From Sclerotiophoma versabilis (Eukaryota > Ascomycota > Dothideomycetes > Pleosporales > Didymellaceae): a stretch of 64,000 nt of DNA. Positions 32,426 to 44,725 of this stretch are shown here, one piece after another. Both the position numbers and the translations under genes were made by a program. Where the stretch lies: the NCBI GenBank assembly GCA_012274445.1, contig JAAROD010000044.1, positions 1,116,001 to 1,180,000 of the forward strand. Direction: 5' to 3'. Numbering within the stretch: the stretch's first letter is position 1; every line of letters starts with the position of its first letter. Below the pieces are notes generated by a model that worked only from the letters and a program-made list of their open reading frames with translations, did not search any database and was not told where the DNA came from.

Positions 32426-33970
32426 ATGGCTTCAATTTCACATGCCGACTACCCTCCCGAACTATCCACTGAAGAACAAAACTTCATCTTTACAGAGCTC
32501 AAAGACTGGTCGATAGCTCACGGTCTTGCGGTTCGCCCGGCTCCTTCCTTCGTTCAGCAGTCTCAGGATCCTTCTGGCGTACTTGCAACGACAGCACCAG
32601 TTACGATATTCCCCAGCTTGTTTCCGCGAAGATGCTTTGAGGATGGCTTATCAATACAGAAAGCCTACAATGAATTGTATTCTGCGATAGCGAGAGACGA
32701 GCAATGGCTTCAGGGCATCGTAGAGGAGCTGGTCGATGTCGACGATTTTGTCGCAAAGCTATGGCAGACTCACCTTGCCGTAAAGAAAGAAGGATACGTT
32801 CAGGACCTGTCACTCGGACTGTTTCGTTCGGATTACATGGTCCATGAAGACCCGTCCCAGAGCAACCCAACACCGGGTTTAAAGCAAGTCGAGTTCAACA
32901 CTATTGCGTCTTCATTTGGTGGTTTGTCTGCTCAGGTGTCTGCGTTACATGGGTACCTTCTATCCCTTGGGGCATACCCGTCATCGACCTCTTCTATCAT
33001 CAAGGCCGATGCCCTTAGACAGAGCCAGTCCACGTCACAGCTGGCAAAGGGACTCGCTGCTGGACACAAGGCATATGGTGAATCTAAAACCGAACGTCCT
33101 TTGTGTGTCCTGTTCGTTGTGCAAGATCCAGAAAGGAATGTTTTCGATCAAAGGCATCTGGAGTACGCATTACTAGAACAAAATGGCGTACGATCATTCC
33201 GACTGCCCTTTGAAAAGACACTGGAACATACCAAACTCGATAGCGGTCGAGCTCTGGTCTATACTCCTCCGCACTCCCCATCAACTTCGTATGAGGTCAC
33301 CACCGTCTATTTCCGGGCAGGATATTCCCCTGACGACTATGTGAAGGAGGAAGACTGGCAAGCACGGCTACATCTCGAAAAGAGCAGAGCAATCAAGTGT
33401 CCAAGCATCCTGACCCAACTTGCCGGGTGCAAGAAGGTTCAACAAGTTCTGGCGACACCTCATTCCCCACATCTCAAACGCTTCTTACCTGACGACAAGG
33501 TTGCATCACGGCTATTGGAGACCTTCGCCCCCATCTATCCGCTCGACAAGAGCGACGCAGGCAAAGAAGCAAGGAAGCTTGCAACCGATCCATCGTCGGC
33601 GATTCGGTATGTCCTGAAACCTCAACGTGAAGGCGGCGGCAACAACATCTATCGCAAAGCAATCCCGTCGTTCCTGCAAAAACTTCCTGAGACACAGTGG
33701 CCGGCGTACATCCTGATGGAGATGATTGAGCCGCCACCTCTCAGGAATGCCATTGTTCGCAATGGGGTACTGGAAAGGGGTGGTGTCATATGCGAGCTGG
33801 GCGTCTACGGAGTCTGTTTGTGGCGAGACGGCTCTGACAACGGGCAGAAAGGTGAGATCTTGGAAAACTTCGAGGCGGGTTACCTTCTCCGCACAAAGGG
33901 GGACCAGAGTGAGGAAGGAGGTGTGGCTGCAGGGTTCGGGGCGGTAGACAGCTGCTGCTTGGTTGAGTGA
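32426..33970 (+). CDS. GSH2: Glutathione synthetase
   Basis: Single exon, 514 aa, from the ATG at 32426. It joins gamma-glutamylcysteine and glycine with ATP, the second step of cytosolic glutathione synthesis. Eukaryotic-type GSS motifs run in order: LFRSDYMVHED, KQVEFNTIASSFGGL (substrate pocket), YFRAGYSPDDY, the Gly-rich ATP loop LKPQREGGGNNIYR, ILMEMIEPP, and the C-terminal AAGFGAVDSCCLVE. Length matches the fungal family. The usual end of the family is a hydrophobic LDS-type strand, here with an unusual pair of adjacent cysteines. No intron is needed. Confidence 0.96.
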   Translation: MASISHADYPPELSTEEQNFIFTELKDWSIAHGLAVRPAPSFVQQSQDPSGVLATTAPVTIFPSLFPRRCFEDGLSIQKAYNELYSAIARDEQWLQGIVEELVDVDDFVAKLWQTHLAVKKEGYVQDLSLGLFRSDYMVHEDPSQSNPTPGLKQVEFNTIASSFGGLSAQVSALHGYLLSLGAYPSSTSSIIKADALRQSQSTSQLAKGLAAGHKAYGESKTERPLCVLFVVQDPERNVFDQRHLEYALLEQNGVRSFRLPFEKTLEHTKLDSGRALVYTPPHSPSTSYEVTTVYFRAGYSPDDYVKEEDWQARLHLEKSRAIKCPSILTQLAGCKKVQQVLATPHSPHLKRFLPDDKVASRLLETFAPIYPLDKSDAGKEARKLATDPSSAIRYVLKPQREGGGNNIYRKAIPSFLQKLPETQWPAYILMEMIEPPPLRNAIVRNGVLERGGVICELGVYGVCLWRDGSDNGQKGEILENFEAGYLLRTKGDQSEEGGVAAGFGAVDSCCLVE

Positions 33971-35934
33971 TGGCTGAGACCGTTAGTAATTGCAGAACGG
34001 CTCGGCTGCAACTCCGGTGCTGCTATGCGGGCAGCATTCGCAAATCTAATATACAAAATTCGTGTACAATTTGATTCATCGTCGTCCTCCTGAGCAGCCT
34101 GATGCTCACGATTTTGTCTTTGTTATCCACCCAATTCAGTGTCAATGCATTTGTTTTCGGCAAAACCAATAGACGTTGCACCGTGCTTCGATGTGTGGAC
34201 GTTGACAAGCCCGTATTCATCGGTTGGTGTCTGCACGAAAGGAATCGGGTCGTTAGTGTGTTGCGTCTGCAGAGTGCGACTACACAGCCATGCGCCACCT
34301 GCAGCCAAGTGCGTGTGCGCCCGCACTACCAGATGCTCCCTGCATGCATCATCAATTGCTTCTCTGAAAGCCTCTCTATCACAACCATAGAAGACAGAAA
34401 ATTCTTAAAGTGATACATTGTGTGACGTGCGGAATTGCTCGCGATTCGGCCGATTTCTGCTTTTCTATTGCCAATGTCAATCTAATTTACTGGGATCCAC
34501 TCCCATGAAACCGGAATAGGGTGAACATGCTATCGAGATCCCATTGGTACGACCGTCGTCAGAACACTGCCAAAGGACTCGACAGCGGCATGCAAGGTGC
34601 AGTGAGACAGTGACAGCAGGCAAGACTTGATTTCAGGCATGTTTATACAGCTTGCCAATCCTACACCAGCGAGTTGAAGGGAGCCATATCTGCACCGAAT
34701 CATCAAGCACATGTTCGCGAATCTCTGCCACCGGTTCCTCTGCGGGCGTAAGCAAAAGCCAGGATTGGATCCTTGGTCTTCGGAACGAGCAGATCAGTGC
34801 GTGCATGCCGCGGCGATCCGCCTGTGCTGGTCAAGTCCTCCTCTTCCGGACGACAAGAATCAGGATTCGGGATGTTGAGTCAGACAGGCAGGTTGTTTTT
34901 CTACTGACGCAGCGAAGCCATCATATATGCGTGATCGCTGTGGATGTCAAGCTGCAGCAGTTTTATTGCGAGGGTGTTGAGTGTTATATTTCAGGAGGAT
35001 GAATTATGCTTCCCCCAGAACTTTTATGCAGCGGGTCGCCTGTCAGCCTTACGCGAATCAGAAAGTTGCCGTACCTGATTGGCGCGAAGCTAATACTTCG
35101 CGTGTCACTCTTACCACAACGCGACTCCCCTCTCGCGTCCGCGCAATCGTGCATCAGGCAGAGTGATAACGGCGCGTTATGCATGGATGCGCTGGCCCAG
35201 TGCATGTCACTCAGCTTGTTCTGAAGCACTCTGAAGTTAGCCAACTCGGCTCCACGGAGGATGGCCGTTGTCAGTCTCGCGTCGCTGCTCCCTTTTTGTC
35301 TCATCGCTACTCGAGTAATTGGAAGGCGGCCTTTCCTTTTTCACCATAGCCTCACTCTCAGCGCTCATCGCGAGAACGTGGACTAATGGCTGACACTGGG
35401 AGGACTGCAATTTCCTAAAGCCTCCAAGGACCACTCGATACCACTCTCAGAATGGGGTGATCCCAAAACAGCGCGCTGTTCGATGCCGCCATGCCACAAA
35501 AGACATTCACGGATCATCTCGTTAGACTTCAGCCGGGGCCAAAGCTCTTAGACTCTGAATCTTCCCGGCACCAATTGCTGATCTTTCGTTGAGGGTGTTG
35601 TTATGCCTTTATGGCTGTGGGCACCCTGGTGCCTTTCCATGCTGCACTCTTCTGCACTTCAACACCACGTCGACTTGACTGGTTGCGTGTCTGTACCGAC
35701 TCTTTCTCATTCGTTCCTTACCCCGCAGGCTCACTGATACTTGTCTTTACCCATTCTTTTATACACACTCACTTGGACCGGTTCTCACCTTCGCCCTTCG
35801 TTATTCATTACTAGGCGCGCGTCACCACAAGCACAACTTCGAATTTGCGCCTTCCCGATTCAATACCAACTTTTAATACTAATTCGATGGCCATTACTAC
35901 CTCGTACTAAATCCCACCTGCTCCACACTTCACC
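33971..35934. other. Long intergenic region
   Basis: 2.0 kb between two plus-strand genes. ORFs here are under 120 codons, overlap on both strands and show no protein-like patterns. The last 300 bp before 35935 are C+T-rich on the plus strand, a common feature of fungal core promoters. I see nothing else. Confidence 0.5.
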
Positions 35935-38900
35935 ATGCGGTCCTACCGCCTCCTCCTCGTGTGCATCGCGTTGATCTTCTGCCTACACTCTGTCACAGCT
36001 GTACCTCAGCCTGCAGTCCGCCGCCAAGATGACAGCCCGTCAGACCGTTTGCAGGCGCCTACTGTCACCACTTCTTCGCGCCCATCAGATAGAGCAACAA
36101 TATCTGACGATGATGTATCCGCTTCGACAACCGAGTCCAGACGTGCTTCTTCCACCCCAGCTACCTCAACAAGCTTGACAGAGGCGAGCACACCTATGCA
36201 AGTACCAGTCACTGCATCGACTGCCCCACAGCCAACAAGCTCAGCAGGTTAGTCAAAGCAAATCATCCTAAAGTGCAATTGACTTACAACGTACAGAAGT
36301 GGACCTTAAGAACCCTTTGCCCTTCCAACCTAGCTTGACACCAGCTATGGGTATCAGTGGTGTCATCTTGTTGCTTTCAGGTCTGGCATTCGCTGTCATC
36401 GGCATCAAGAACAAGTGGTGAGTGCATGCGTGGCGCTCTACTGGCCTATCTAACGTCAAGCAGGGTTTACGTCTTTGGCTCAGCAGCGTATTTATCCGCA
36501 TTAGCTGTCACTGTCCTTATTGTCTACCTCATGAACCCTCCCGTCTCCAATGGCGTGCAAGGCGCATTCTTCGTCGCCGCCTTTTTCACCGGTGTCATCT
36601 TCGGCGCCGTATCGTTGGTTTTCCCAGACATCACTGAAGGCTTCGGGTGCCTGCTTGGCGGCTTTTGTCTAAGCATGTGGTTCCTCTGCCTCAAGTCTGG
36701 CGGTCTCATCACTTCAGCAACTGGCCGTGCAATCTTCATTGGGTGCATGAGTGCCGGTGGGTACTGCCTGTCTTTCAGCCGCCACACTCGCAATTATGGC
36801 TTGATCGCATCGATCGCATTCTCAGGAGCAACCGCTACCATCTTGGGCATCGATTGCCTCAGCCGCGCGGGTATGAAAGAGTTCTGGCTATACCTATGGG
36901 GTACGTTGCTTTCGCTGCATTGAAGGATGAAGCTAATACACAAAGCTTTGAACGATGATGTATTTCCACTAGACACCGATACATACCCTGTCACCAAGAA
37001 CATGAAGGCTGAGCTTGCCGGTACCGTGATCATAGCAGTACTCGGAGTGGTTTCACAGCTGCGTGTCTGGAAGCTAGTCAAGGAGCATCGTGAGAAGAGC
37101 GCTGCCCAGCAGCTCGAAAAACAGCAGGACCAGGAGAGGGAAGAGGAAGCATTGGGCCGCCAAATCGAAGACAGCTTTCAACAAGAGCGCGCACAGTGGG
37201 AGGCAGCTTATGGGAACAAAAGTGTCCAGGATTCCAGTGTCGCATCCTCTATCTCGAGTCCGAAACACTCGACCAGTGTTCGTGAGAAGGAATTATCCGT
37301 TACGGACAGCGTGGAGCTTGTAAACTTGCCGAAGAGCGGTGTCATGCGCTCGCCTAACCCTGATACTCCGACTGGAACGACAGTGACTGTTAGCGTCCTC
37401 AAAGATGATATTCAGCAGGTCGACGCGCAAGGCAACCCAATCACATACAGAAGGATGGAATCGGTGGCAGGTTCTGATGGCGACCACAAGGGTTTACCAG
37501 CTACACCCGAAGTTGCACTCGCCGACAATGTTACAAAAGCCAGCAGCCTTCGCCCGTCTTCAGTACGACCGCCTCCAGCGATCGTACCACTACCCTTCAA
37601 GGTGCCCGAAGAAGAGGAAGCAAAGAGCGAAGGAGACAATGCGTCTGTGTCAGCCATTGCTGAGACCGAGCATGTATCCCTAAGCGGGCGTAGACCTATG
37701 TCGAAGCGCTTATCGGACATGTCAAACTTGCGCCAGACCGCCAGCCAGAGGAACTCACGTTATGTTTCAGAGTCCCAGGAAGACTTGATCAACGTACCGC
37801 ATATCGAAGACGACCGCGCTTCGTCAATTGCCGCCACTCTGGACGACGAACACGACGACGTCTCTTTACGCCAGCTCTCCCCACCCCACTCCCCAATCGG
37901 TACAGAACACAACATCGCTCGTGTTGAATCACCCACGACTTCGGCAAAAGGAGAAGGTGTTGTGTCGGAACCAAACGATGCTGGAGCCAAAGCACCAGAA
38001 TCGACTGCGGAGGAGGCAGTAGATGCGCCGGCAAGACCAACTATACGTCAGTCTCTTACTAGTAGTACTGATCCTAAACCAAGCGATAAGAGTGTGAAGC
38101 GTTCGACACGTCGCAACTCACGCTTTAGAGCTGACACTCTTGTGTCCAGCGCAAAAGGAAACAGCGAGGGTGATGAGTCGCAGTCGAGCAGCGAAAAGGC
38201 ATTGTCACAGAGCTCACATACCGAGCATGAGGCATCACACGTTGGAGGTCTCAAGGAAAGCACTCTTCCAAGATTCTCTAAAGTAGCCTTGTCCTACCGC
38301 ACCAATGAGTGGGCCAAGCACCTCGAGACCGCAGATCTGCCGGAGCTCGAAGAGATACCTGTACCATCATCGCCCGGTGCAGCTCTTGACCATGGCCCAG
38401 CAGAAGCGCCAGCGCCTGTTAGTGACGAGATCGCGGCTCCCTTGATTGGAAGCCGACGAAACTCGAAGAGGATGTCAACTGAAAGCAGGAACAGACCTGG
38501 CCTGAACCGTTCAACTTCAACCTCTCAACAGTCAGTGGCAGAACAGCAGCCACTGTCTCGGTCTCCCTCTGTTTTGTCACCGCGCGTTCTATCACGAAAA
38601 AATTCTGGAAGTAGACTGGATGCTTTATCACCACTCCCCACCAACACACTTATGGGACAGCGCGAGAGCCTGATCCGAAACCGTGTGTCGTCGCAGTCCT
38701 TCTCTCCTCTCCCATCTCCTGGACAGACATTGCTGGAGCAGAGCGAGCAGGACAACATGACGCTTGCTCAAAGACGCCAACTTCTTCACCAGGGGGGACC
38801 AACTTCACCTCTGCTGCAGCACCAACCGCCTATTGTTTCTCCACGAAGGGCACCTCCCTCTACCGCACAAAAGTGGCAGAAGAAGGGATGGGCTGGTCAA

Positions 38901-39227
38901 AGCGTAGCTCCCGGGTTCGACTCGCACCAGCCTCAGCGCACACTTAGCTCACAGTCGAATCGCAGGAGGGAGGACTTGTATGCTGACTGGAGGGAGAACA
39001 TTCGCGACGTCACCCCGCCACAGACAGCAGCATACATAGCTGAGCAGCAACGTGCGGCTCTCCTCAACGATCGACGACAGAAGGAGATGGAAAGGCAGCA
39101 GCGCGAAGCGAAGCAGCAGCAACGAGCATCGATGATGGAGAACATGATGCGAAGCGGGCAAATGCTGGACGCGCATCGCGAGGCTATGCGTAAGATGCAA
39201 GCTAACGCGAACAAAAGAGCAGCGTAG
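35935..39227 (+). CDS. TM7S3/TM198-like (DUF4203) membrane protein with long cytosolic tail
   Basis: Four exons, 35935-36247, 36297-36417, 36464-36900 and 36946-39227, giving 1050 aa. A signal peptide (LLLVCIALIFCLHSVTA) is followed by a Ser/Thr-rich ectodomain of about 80 residues. A multi-pass domain occupies about 118-385. It begins FQPSLTPAMGISGVILLLSG and includes FFVAAFFTGVIFGAVSL and FGCLLGGFCLSMWFLCL. This is the TM7S3/TM198-like pattern. After the last TM (GTVIIAVLGVVSQ) comes a coiled-coil start (EKQQDQEREEEALGRQIED) and about 600 disordered, Ser/Pro-rich residues. The tail ends in a Gln/Arg/Met-rich helix (EQQRAALLNDRRQKEMERQ). Function is unknown in fungi; the tail looks like a scaffold or phosphorylation platform, which is inference. 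Confidence 0.88.
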
Positions 39228-40760
39228 GTTTATCGAATCCCCACATAGTTATCTTCTCGTACATGGAATGATGAATGGCCGGATCGGATGGGAGTGGAAG
39301 GCGAAGAGATGAGTGGAGGGCGAACAGATGGCTATGGCGGATGTATAAATGGGCAGTGTTGTGGATATGATGTGGGAGCTAGGTGGGATGGGGGGTTAGT
39401 GTGAGGTAAGACGATGAAGGATGATTTTGTACATAGCCCTACTGCCGATCATAAGGTAGATCGATACCCTAGCTATGAGAATCGTGTCTAGTGTGTAGTG
39501 CCATGCACGACAGCCTCGTGATCAGAGTTGGAGTGGAGAAGAAGGTTGGAGTGGAGAAGAAGGTTGGAGTGGAGATTTGCAGGATGACGGTGTAGCCCAG
39601 GCTAGGGCAGCGGTGCCTCACATGGGCAGCGACTGTGCCATGCAGGATGCAGCGGCGATTCAGCAACGTCGAGCCTTACGAGATGGCTCGTACGGATTCG
39701 ACGGAAGGAGGCTGCGGTCGAGAGCATCTGTGCGCGGGGAAGATGGTGGCAAGCGGAGGACAGCAAGGAAAAGGGGTTAGGGTTTAGCTAGATTCACGCG
39801 AACACGGATGAACACGTCTCGAAGCAGCGATGATGGCTGGCTCAATGGGTCCGGCACAGTGGATGACGGGACGATGGGCAAGTGTGAGGCGTGAGCAGTG
39901 AGGGGAGCTAGTGGTGAGACGGGTGCTGGTGCCAGGAACACAATGCTGCTTTTGAGGATGGAGATGAAGATTGGAATGCAGTGCAAGGCGAGCGAGATCA
40001 GGGCTTTGAAGTGACAGCACGCTTGGTTGCTTCCAAGGAGCCTTGGATGGAGACGGAGTGGTGGGCAGAGTGCTTTCCGGCTTCAGCTCCGGGGAGAGCT
40101 TGCCTCTTCCCCCAGGCTGCAGAACGAAGTGCTCGCCCAGGATGGCGGCGCTGGGATGAGGCGGCGGGGCAACCTTTTTGATTTTGTGCTAGAGCCGGGC
40201 ACGCCACAGCGCCGTTCGTGAGCTAGGCTGGGCAGCGACAGAGGATCCAAGGTCGGGTCACGGTTGAGAGATGAGTGCAATGCACAGTGGCATGAAGAGA
40301 GGCACGAGCGCTTGACGGGAATGCAGCGTTGCATGGGCAGGGCGGCCAATGGAGTGCGTGTGAAGAGCGAGCAGTGCTCAGGACCCGTGCTCGCGCTCAT
40401 GCATCGATCCGTGGGCGCCTGCATCATCGAGCGCTGGGCTTTGGTCAGCAGCACGGGAACAGGGCATGGCCATAGCAGCCGGGGAGCGAGGAGCAGGGAG
40501 GGCTTCCTGTGCCCAATTTGCGGGCGCTGGAGTGCGCAGGCCGAGAGGGAGTACCGAGTACAAGAGACGGAGGGCCCCCGCGACGCGCAGCGGACTGGCT
40601 GGGCGCTCGACTGAAGCCTGCAACGCGCTGAGCCACGATCGATCTCTAGGTTTGGCCCATCTGGTCCATGGCGCGCCGCACCTGCACCGGCCGCGACTGA
40701 CAGTGAGACACCAGAGCTACTGAGCGCGCACGGCCGAGGAGCGTGTTGCGAGACACATAG
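39228..40760. other. Intergenic region (ERF4 upstream)
   Basis: 1.5 kb between the TM7S3-like gene and the ERF4 open frame. The right half is GC-rich with spurious long ORFs on both strands. It may contain a first ERF4 exon, since the ERF4 frame has no ATG near its 5' end. Confidence 0.5.
39527..39575. repeat. 18-bp tandem repeat, 2.7 copies
   Basis: The unit GTTGGAGTGGAGAAGAAG occurs perfectly twice (39527-39544, 39545-39562) and is followed by a 13-base partial copy. It lies 300 bp after the stop of the TM7S3-like gene. Confidence 0.9.
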
Positions 40761-42439
40761 CCAGTGTCTCAGCTCCAACGCGCGCAGTCTACCCACCACA
40801 ACATTCCTGCACAGCGGCCAGCGGACAGCGGCCAGCCCCCGACTGCAGCGCTGCTGTCTCCCTCGCCCTGCCGCCAGCCGCCAGCCGCCAGCCGCCAATC
40901 GTGTCCAATTTGGCCGTCCCTGCCGCCTGTCAGGACCGCTGCCGCTCATGCAGCGCGCACGGTTCTCTCCACCCACCCCGTCCTCGCAAACATACCGCCA
41001 GTCACCATTACTTCACCCACCCCCCAACCTGCGACGGCGCCGCCTGCTGCGACCGCGACCACGACTGCGCCCGAACCCACCCCCGCCCGCTGGTCGCTCA
41101 CGAACCGCATCTTCGGCCAAGGCCTGCGCGGCCTGTACCCTGCGAGTGCGAGCCCCGGCCCTCGACGACCCCCGGCCTCGCGCCTCTGGAACCCGCAGAA
41201 CAGCTCTCCGCGCGCGCCGCCCACCGCCCCTCGCCGCCAGCAGCGCCAGCAGCAGGAGGACCACCACCACCACCACCACCACCAGGACCCCCACCACCAC
41301 CAGCCGCCCAGCTCGGCCCCGCGCGAGCCCAACGTCCCCGTCGAGCGGCCTCGCTCCGAGCGCGACGAGTATCCGCTCCTGACCCTCCCGCAGCAGCGCC
41401 AGAGCCGCCACAGCCCTGCGCCGAGCTCGCTGCTTGTCGAACGTTCCACCGCCGGAGACGACATCCGTGGAAGCGGGCGCACCAGCATCGGCCTGCCGCG
41501 TGACCAAGCCCGCGGCCGCAGCAGCCCGCAGCACGACTGCGACGTGCGCGCGCCCACCCCAGGGCCCTCCATGTCCGCCGCCCCCGACGCCGCCCCGCCC
41601 AGCGCACCACCCCATCCAGGCACCCATGACGTCGAAGCCGGCAGACGCCCGCCGCAGCAGACCCAGGCTGGGAGGGCGAGCCTGCCGGACAGTGCGAGGA
41701 CGAGTCTGAGCAGGAGCCGCAGCCAGCGCACCAACGCCGACGGCGACGGCGACGGCGACGATGCCTCCGAGTTCCCTTGGGGCCCTTCGCATCCCTGCTT
41801 TCCGCACCCCAACCCGCATGTCCCGCTCGCCAGCGAACTCTACCACACCACCCGCATCATCCGCATCAAGCGCGACTGGATGGTCAAGGGCGACCTGGCC
41901 CCGACCTTTGCCAACCTGTACCCGGAGATCCTGGACCCCTTGGTCACCGAGGACGACTTTCGCGATCTGATCAAGAAAATCAACGACTCCCTAGTCGCTG
42001 CCTTCGACCCCTTCACTTTCCGTGCCTGGCTCGACGCCGTCATGGGCGTGGCCACATTCTGGCTGTGGGACGACGTGGGCATGTCTGGTGTGAAGAGGCA
42101 GCTGAACGAGCTGGAGGCTTGGATAGATCGGTGGAACAGGGAGGTTGGTGAAAAGGAAGCCGTCAAGATCATCCCCTTACGCCGAACGGGATACCTCACA
42201 GTAAGAGAGACCTTGCTGTATGTCATGTGAGACGATGCTGACTGCCGTTGTAGCTCGACATCCAGATCCCAGATCCGCATCTGGGCCCGGACAATGGAAC
42301 AATATCCAGACCGGATACACGCGAAGACGACTTCGGCCATGACGTCCCACAGAAGAACGAAGACTACGGAAACTACGCTATCCCAACGCCTACATTACAG
42401 ATCACCCCCATGTCGCCAGCCATTGCAAGCCGGTCGTAG
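40761..42439 (+). CDS. ERF4: Ras palmitoyltransferase subunit ERF4 (GOLGA7/ERF4 domain), 5' end unresolved
   Basis: The final exon pair is firm: exon to 42200, intron 42201-42253 (GTAAGA..CTGAC..GTAG), last exon 42254-42439. The ERF4 domain reads HTTRIIRIKRDWMVKGDL, FANLYPEILDPLVTEDDF, AAFDPFTFRAWLDAVMG. Erf4 stabilises the DHHC enzyme Erf2, which palmitoylates Ras at the ER/Golgi. The frame is open from 40761, but its first in-frame ATG is 41571, giving only 271 aa. Third codon positions are almost all G or C back to about 41040 (for example SLTNRIFGQGLRGLYP), so coding very probably starts upstream of 41571. A missed 5' exon or a non-AUG start would explain this. The N-terminal part is Pro-rich with a His tract at 41262-41300. 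Confidence 0.85.
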
Positions 42440-43938
42440 TACACACTGAACGCGTAGCAGTCCAGGCTCAGCCCATCTTCTGATCTCTCAGGATCCAGTC
42501 GAGGTTTGCAGGCGGCGCATTGATCCTTTGCATTTTCTTACACTCTTGTACTGCATCATGGCCACGATTAGACTACACTCCCGCCTCGCGGCATAATGTT
42601 TGCTTCTTGTTTCTGTTTTCTGTTCATGTCTGATTGTTGCATGTTCCCGTCGATACCCAGACACCACCGCCGTGTCTAGCAAGTATGCATCGCATGTGTA
42701 CTGGTACAATAGTACACCTTAGCAAAAATGTCTAATCCCATCACGCCTTCCCTCCATGCCTCATCTGTTGATGATTTTTGTTTTCATTGGTCTGCACGTG
42801 TGCCAAGCCTGCATAACTAAACTGCCGTCCTTTTCACCTCACGAAACAGTCTCTACATTTATTACATTCAGCCTTCAATGTGTTGGTAAATTTATCACAT
42901 TCAGCTTCCAATGTGTTGGAATCGAGCGGATAGCAACTTGATGTCGCTCTTGCTCGTTGTGTAATACCTATGGCCGATTGGTTGTATAGTAGCTATAACC
43001 AAAGAAAAACAACAGTCTAACTACTCTCATCTGTATCATGATAGACTTCACATAAACGTCTTGACTACAGTTTATATTGTCGTATCCACTTCACTACTAT
43101 GGCGAGTCACTCAGTGTATCGTTCCAGCACGTTCGATTACACAGGAGGAGGTTTTCGAGGTCAAAGGCCGTGAGGGTGGTGTATATCCTCCACGACTGCA
43201 GATTCAGCGGTGCCCAAGGGTACCGTGGGGTTTTTCTTGTTGTCAGTGCTGTGTGGTGATGGGTTTCCACTTGTGTGGAGATTACGGTGGTTGTTGGGGC
43301 GGCTTGATATATGGGTTGTCTGTAGCTGCTTGATGGCATTTTACCTTTGTACTTTTACCGTCGTGTCGGCTTCTTTGGTTACGGATCGTGGGTATTGAGG
43401 AGTCGGCGCGCTGCGACTTTACTCGTGTTGAGTGCTTGAGCTGAAAGCATCTCGTCATTGTCAAATCGTTCATGTAGTACTAAGAGACGTGCAGTAATGC
43501 AAGAAGTACAGATAAGCAATGACAATAATGAGCTCACAGGTGACACTATCGTTGGCCATGTCGATTGAGACGTTTGAATACAGGCAGCAGGGATTCTCAA
43601 CAGTCATATACCCAGGCCTCGTACCTCATACGTCAGCCTGCTGGGGCAGTGTCATGCTGTATGCAAGTGCATGCGCCACACTATGACAGCGCTGACACGG
43701 GCCTTCCCTCAGACTGCGAGAGCTGACCACCGGTAAGCGCAGGTGTGCCACACCCCCTACAAGTTCTGCCTTGGTGCGTTTTTCACGCGAGATGTAGATA
43801 AATGCGAGTCGCAGCCTTATGAGTGGATTGGAAGAAATCGCACACCAGTCTGCACTCGCCAGCACGAAACCTGTACACCATCTATCTCTCGAACATTTCC
43901 GGTCACCAAAACATTCGTGCCAGACTCGAATCCCTACC
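42440..43938. other. Long intergenic region marking the shift to accessory genes
   Basis: 1.5 kb with no supported gene. It is AT-richer than the ERF4 side. It contains a 33-bp imperfect tandem duplication at 42856-42921. Confidence 0.5.
42856..42921. repeat. 33-bp imperfect tandem duplication
   Basis: Two adjacent 33-bp units (42856-42888 and 42889-42921) share ACATTCAGC and AATGTGTTGG and differ at only a few positions. Confidence 0.8.
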
Positions 43939-44334
43939 ATGTTCGGCCGTACTCACGCTCAGCCACCGCGACGGGCGTCTACCTTATCGAACACTTTCCG
44001 TGCTAAACCACCAAAAGTCAAATTGACGGAAACCTTCATATCTAGTTATGAGCTGGATTGGCTCAAGCTCAAGGACTGGTTGAATCAGCGTTTTGCTGGG
44101 CACAATATCACCTTTACTGAGCGATACAACATGGTACAACTCTGTTTGCGCTACCTTAGATTGTGCAGTGTGCTAATGAGAACTGTAGTCAAACAATGAA
44201 TATATTGTTGATTTGCCCGAAGAATTGACCGCGGTATGTTCTTCGCCATGTTTCCCTTCTCCAAGGCTGATTTCCTTCAGGATGACAAACGCCAGATCGC
44301 CAGGCTAAAGACTCCTCGACCCCCTGTGGCGTAG
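43939..44334 (+). CDS. Small three-exon protein of unknown function
   Basis: Exons 43939-44133, 44189-44233 and 44281-44334 encode 97 aa. Both introns are phase 0 with good signals: GTACAA..GCTAAT..CTGTAG (55 nt) and GTATGT..GCTGAT..TTCAG (47 nt). The product begins MFGRTHAQPPRR. The middle has VKLTETFISSYELDWLKLKD and RFAGHNITFTERYN. The end is YIVDLPEELTADDKRQIARL and TPRPPVA. No signal peptide or TM segment is visible; it looks like a small helical cytosolic or nuclear protein. I do not recognise it. The 15-codon middle exon and two in-phase introns are hard to explain by chance. The gene lies 391 bp upstream of the CorA-like gene on the same strand, and its stop TAG separates the two. Confidence 0.58.
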
Positions 44335-44725
44335 GCCTAGCCTTCGGGGCTTATGATGGAGGTCAAATCGAAAGGTCGTTGTACAGGAGCTGCTGCCTGG
44401 ATCGCATCAGGCTGAGGCTGTGTGCTGGCCGACATGGCTTAGCGACATCATTAGCGTCATGGGCTGCGTCTCAGCTGGCAGCCACCAGGCTTCGCTCACA
44501 AGTCCTGACCGAAGAAGGTCATTCAACCTAGAGTACGCATGCCAGCCTGTCCTGTCACATGCACTGCGGCGAAGTTTGCCTTCCTTCATAACATATATCA
44601 TCAATAATTCATTCATCTGCAACTACTACCAAAACACCATATCAAGCCCTATAGCTTCCCGTTCCACATTATCAGCGACCGAGCATCGGAGGAACTTGTT
44701 GGTTGTGCTTTTATATCGCGTTCTC
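44335..44725. other. Intergenic spacer before the CorA-like gene
   Basis: 391 bp. The CorA-like frame is open upstream to 44420 but without protein-like sequence. This should be the promoter and leader of the CorA-like gene. Confidence 0.5.

Noticed and set aside
39773..39787. Telomere-like GGGGTTAGGGTTTAG
   Set aside because: Only about two units of TTAGGG; no array and flanked by ordinary sequence.
40083..40976. Minus-strand ORF of about 297 codons upstream of ERF4
   Set aside because: Low-complexity composition with no recognisable motif in a GC-rich region; no intron or start support.
40946..41846. Antisense ORFs opposite the ERF4 N-terminal region
   Set aside because: Poly-Trp and poly-Val/Gly stretches are the antisense of His codons; the plus frame has the codon bias and the ERF4 domain.
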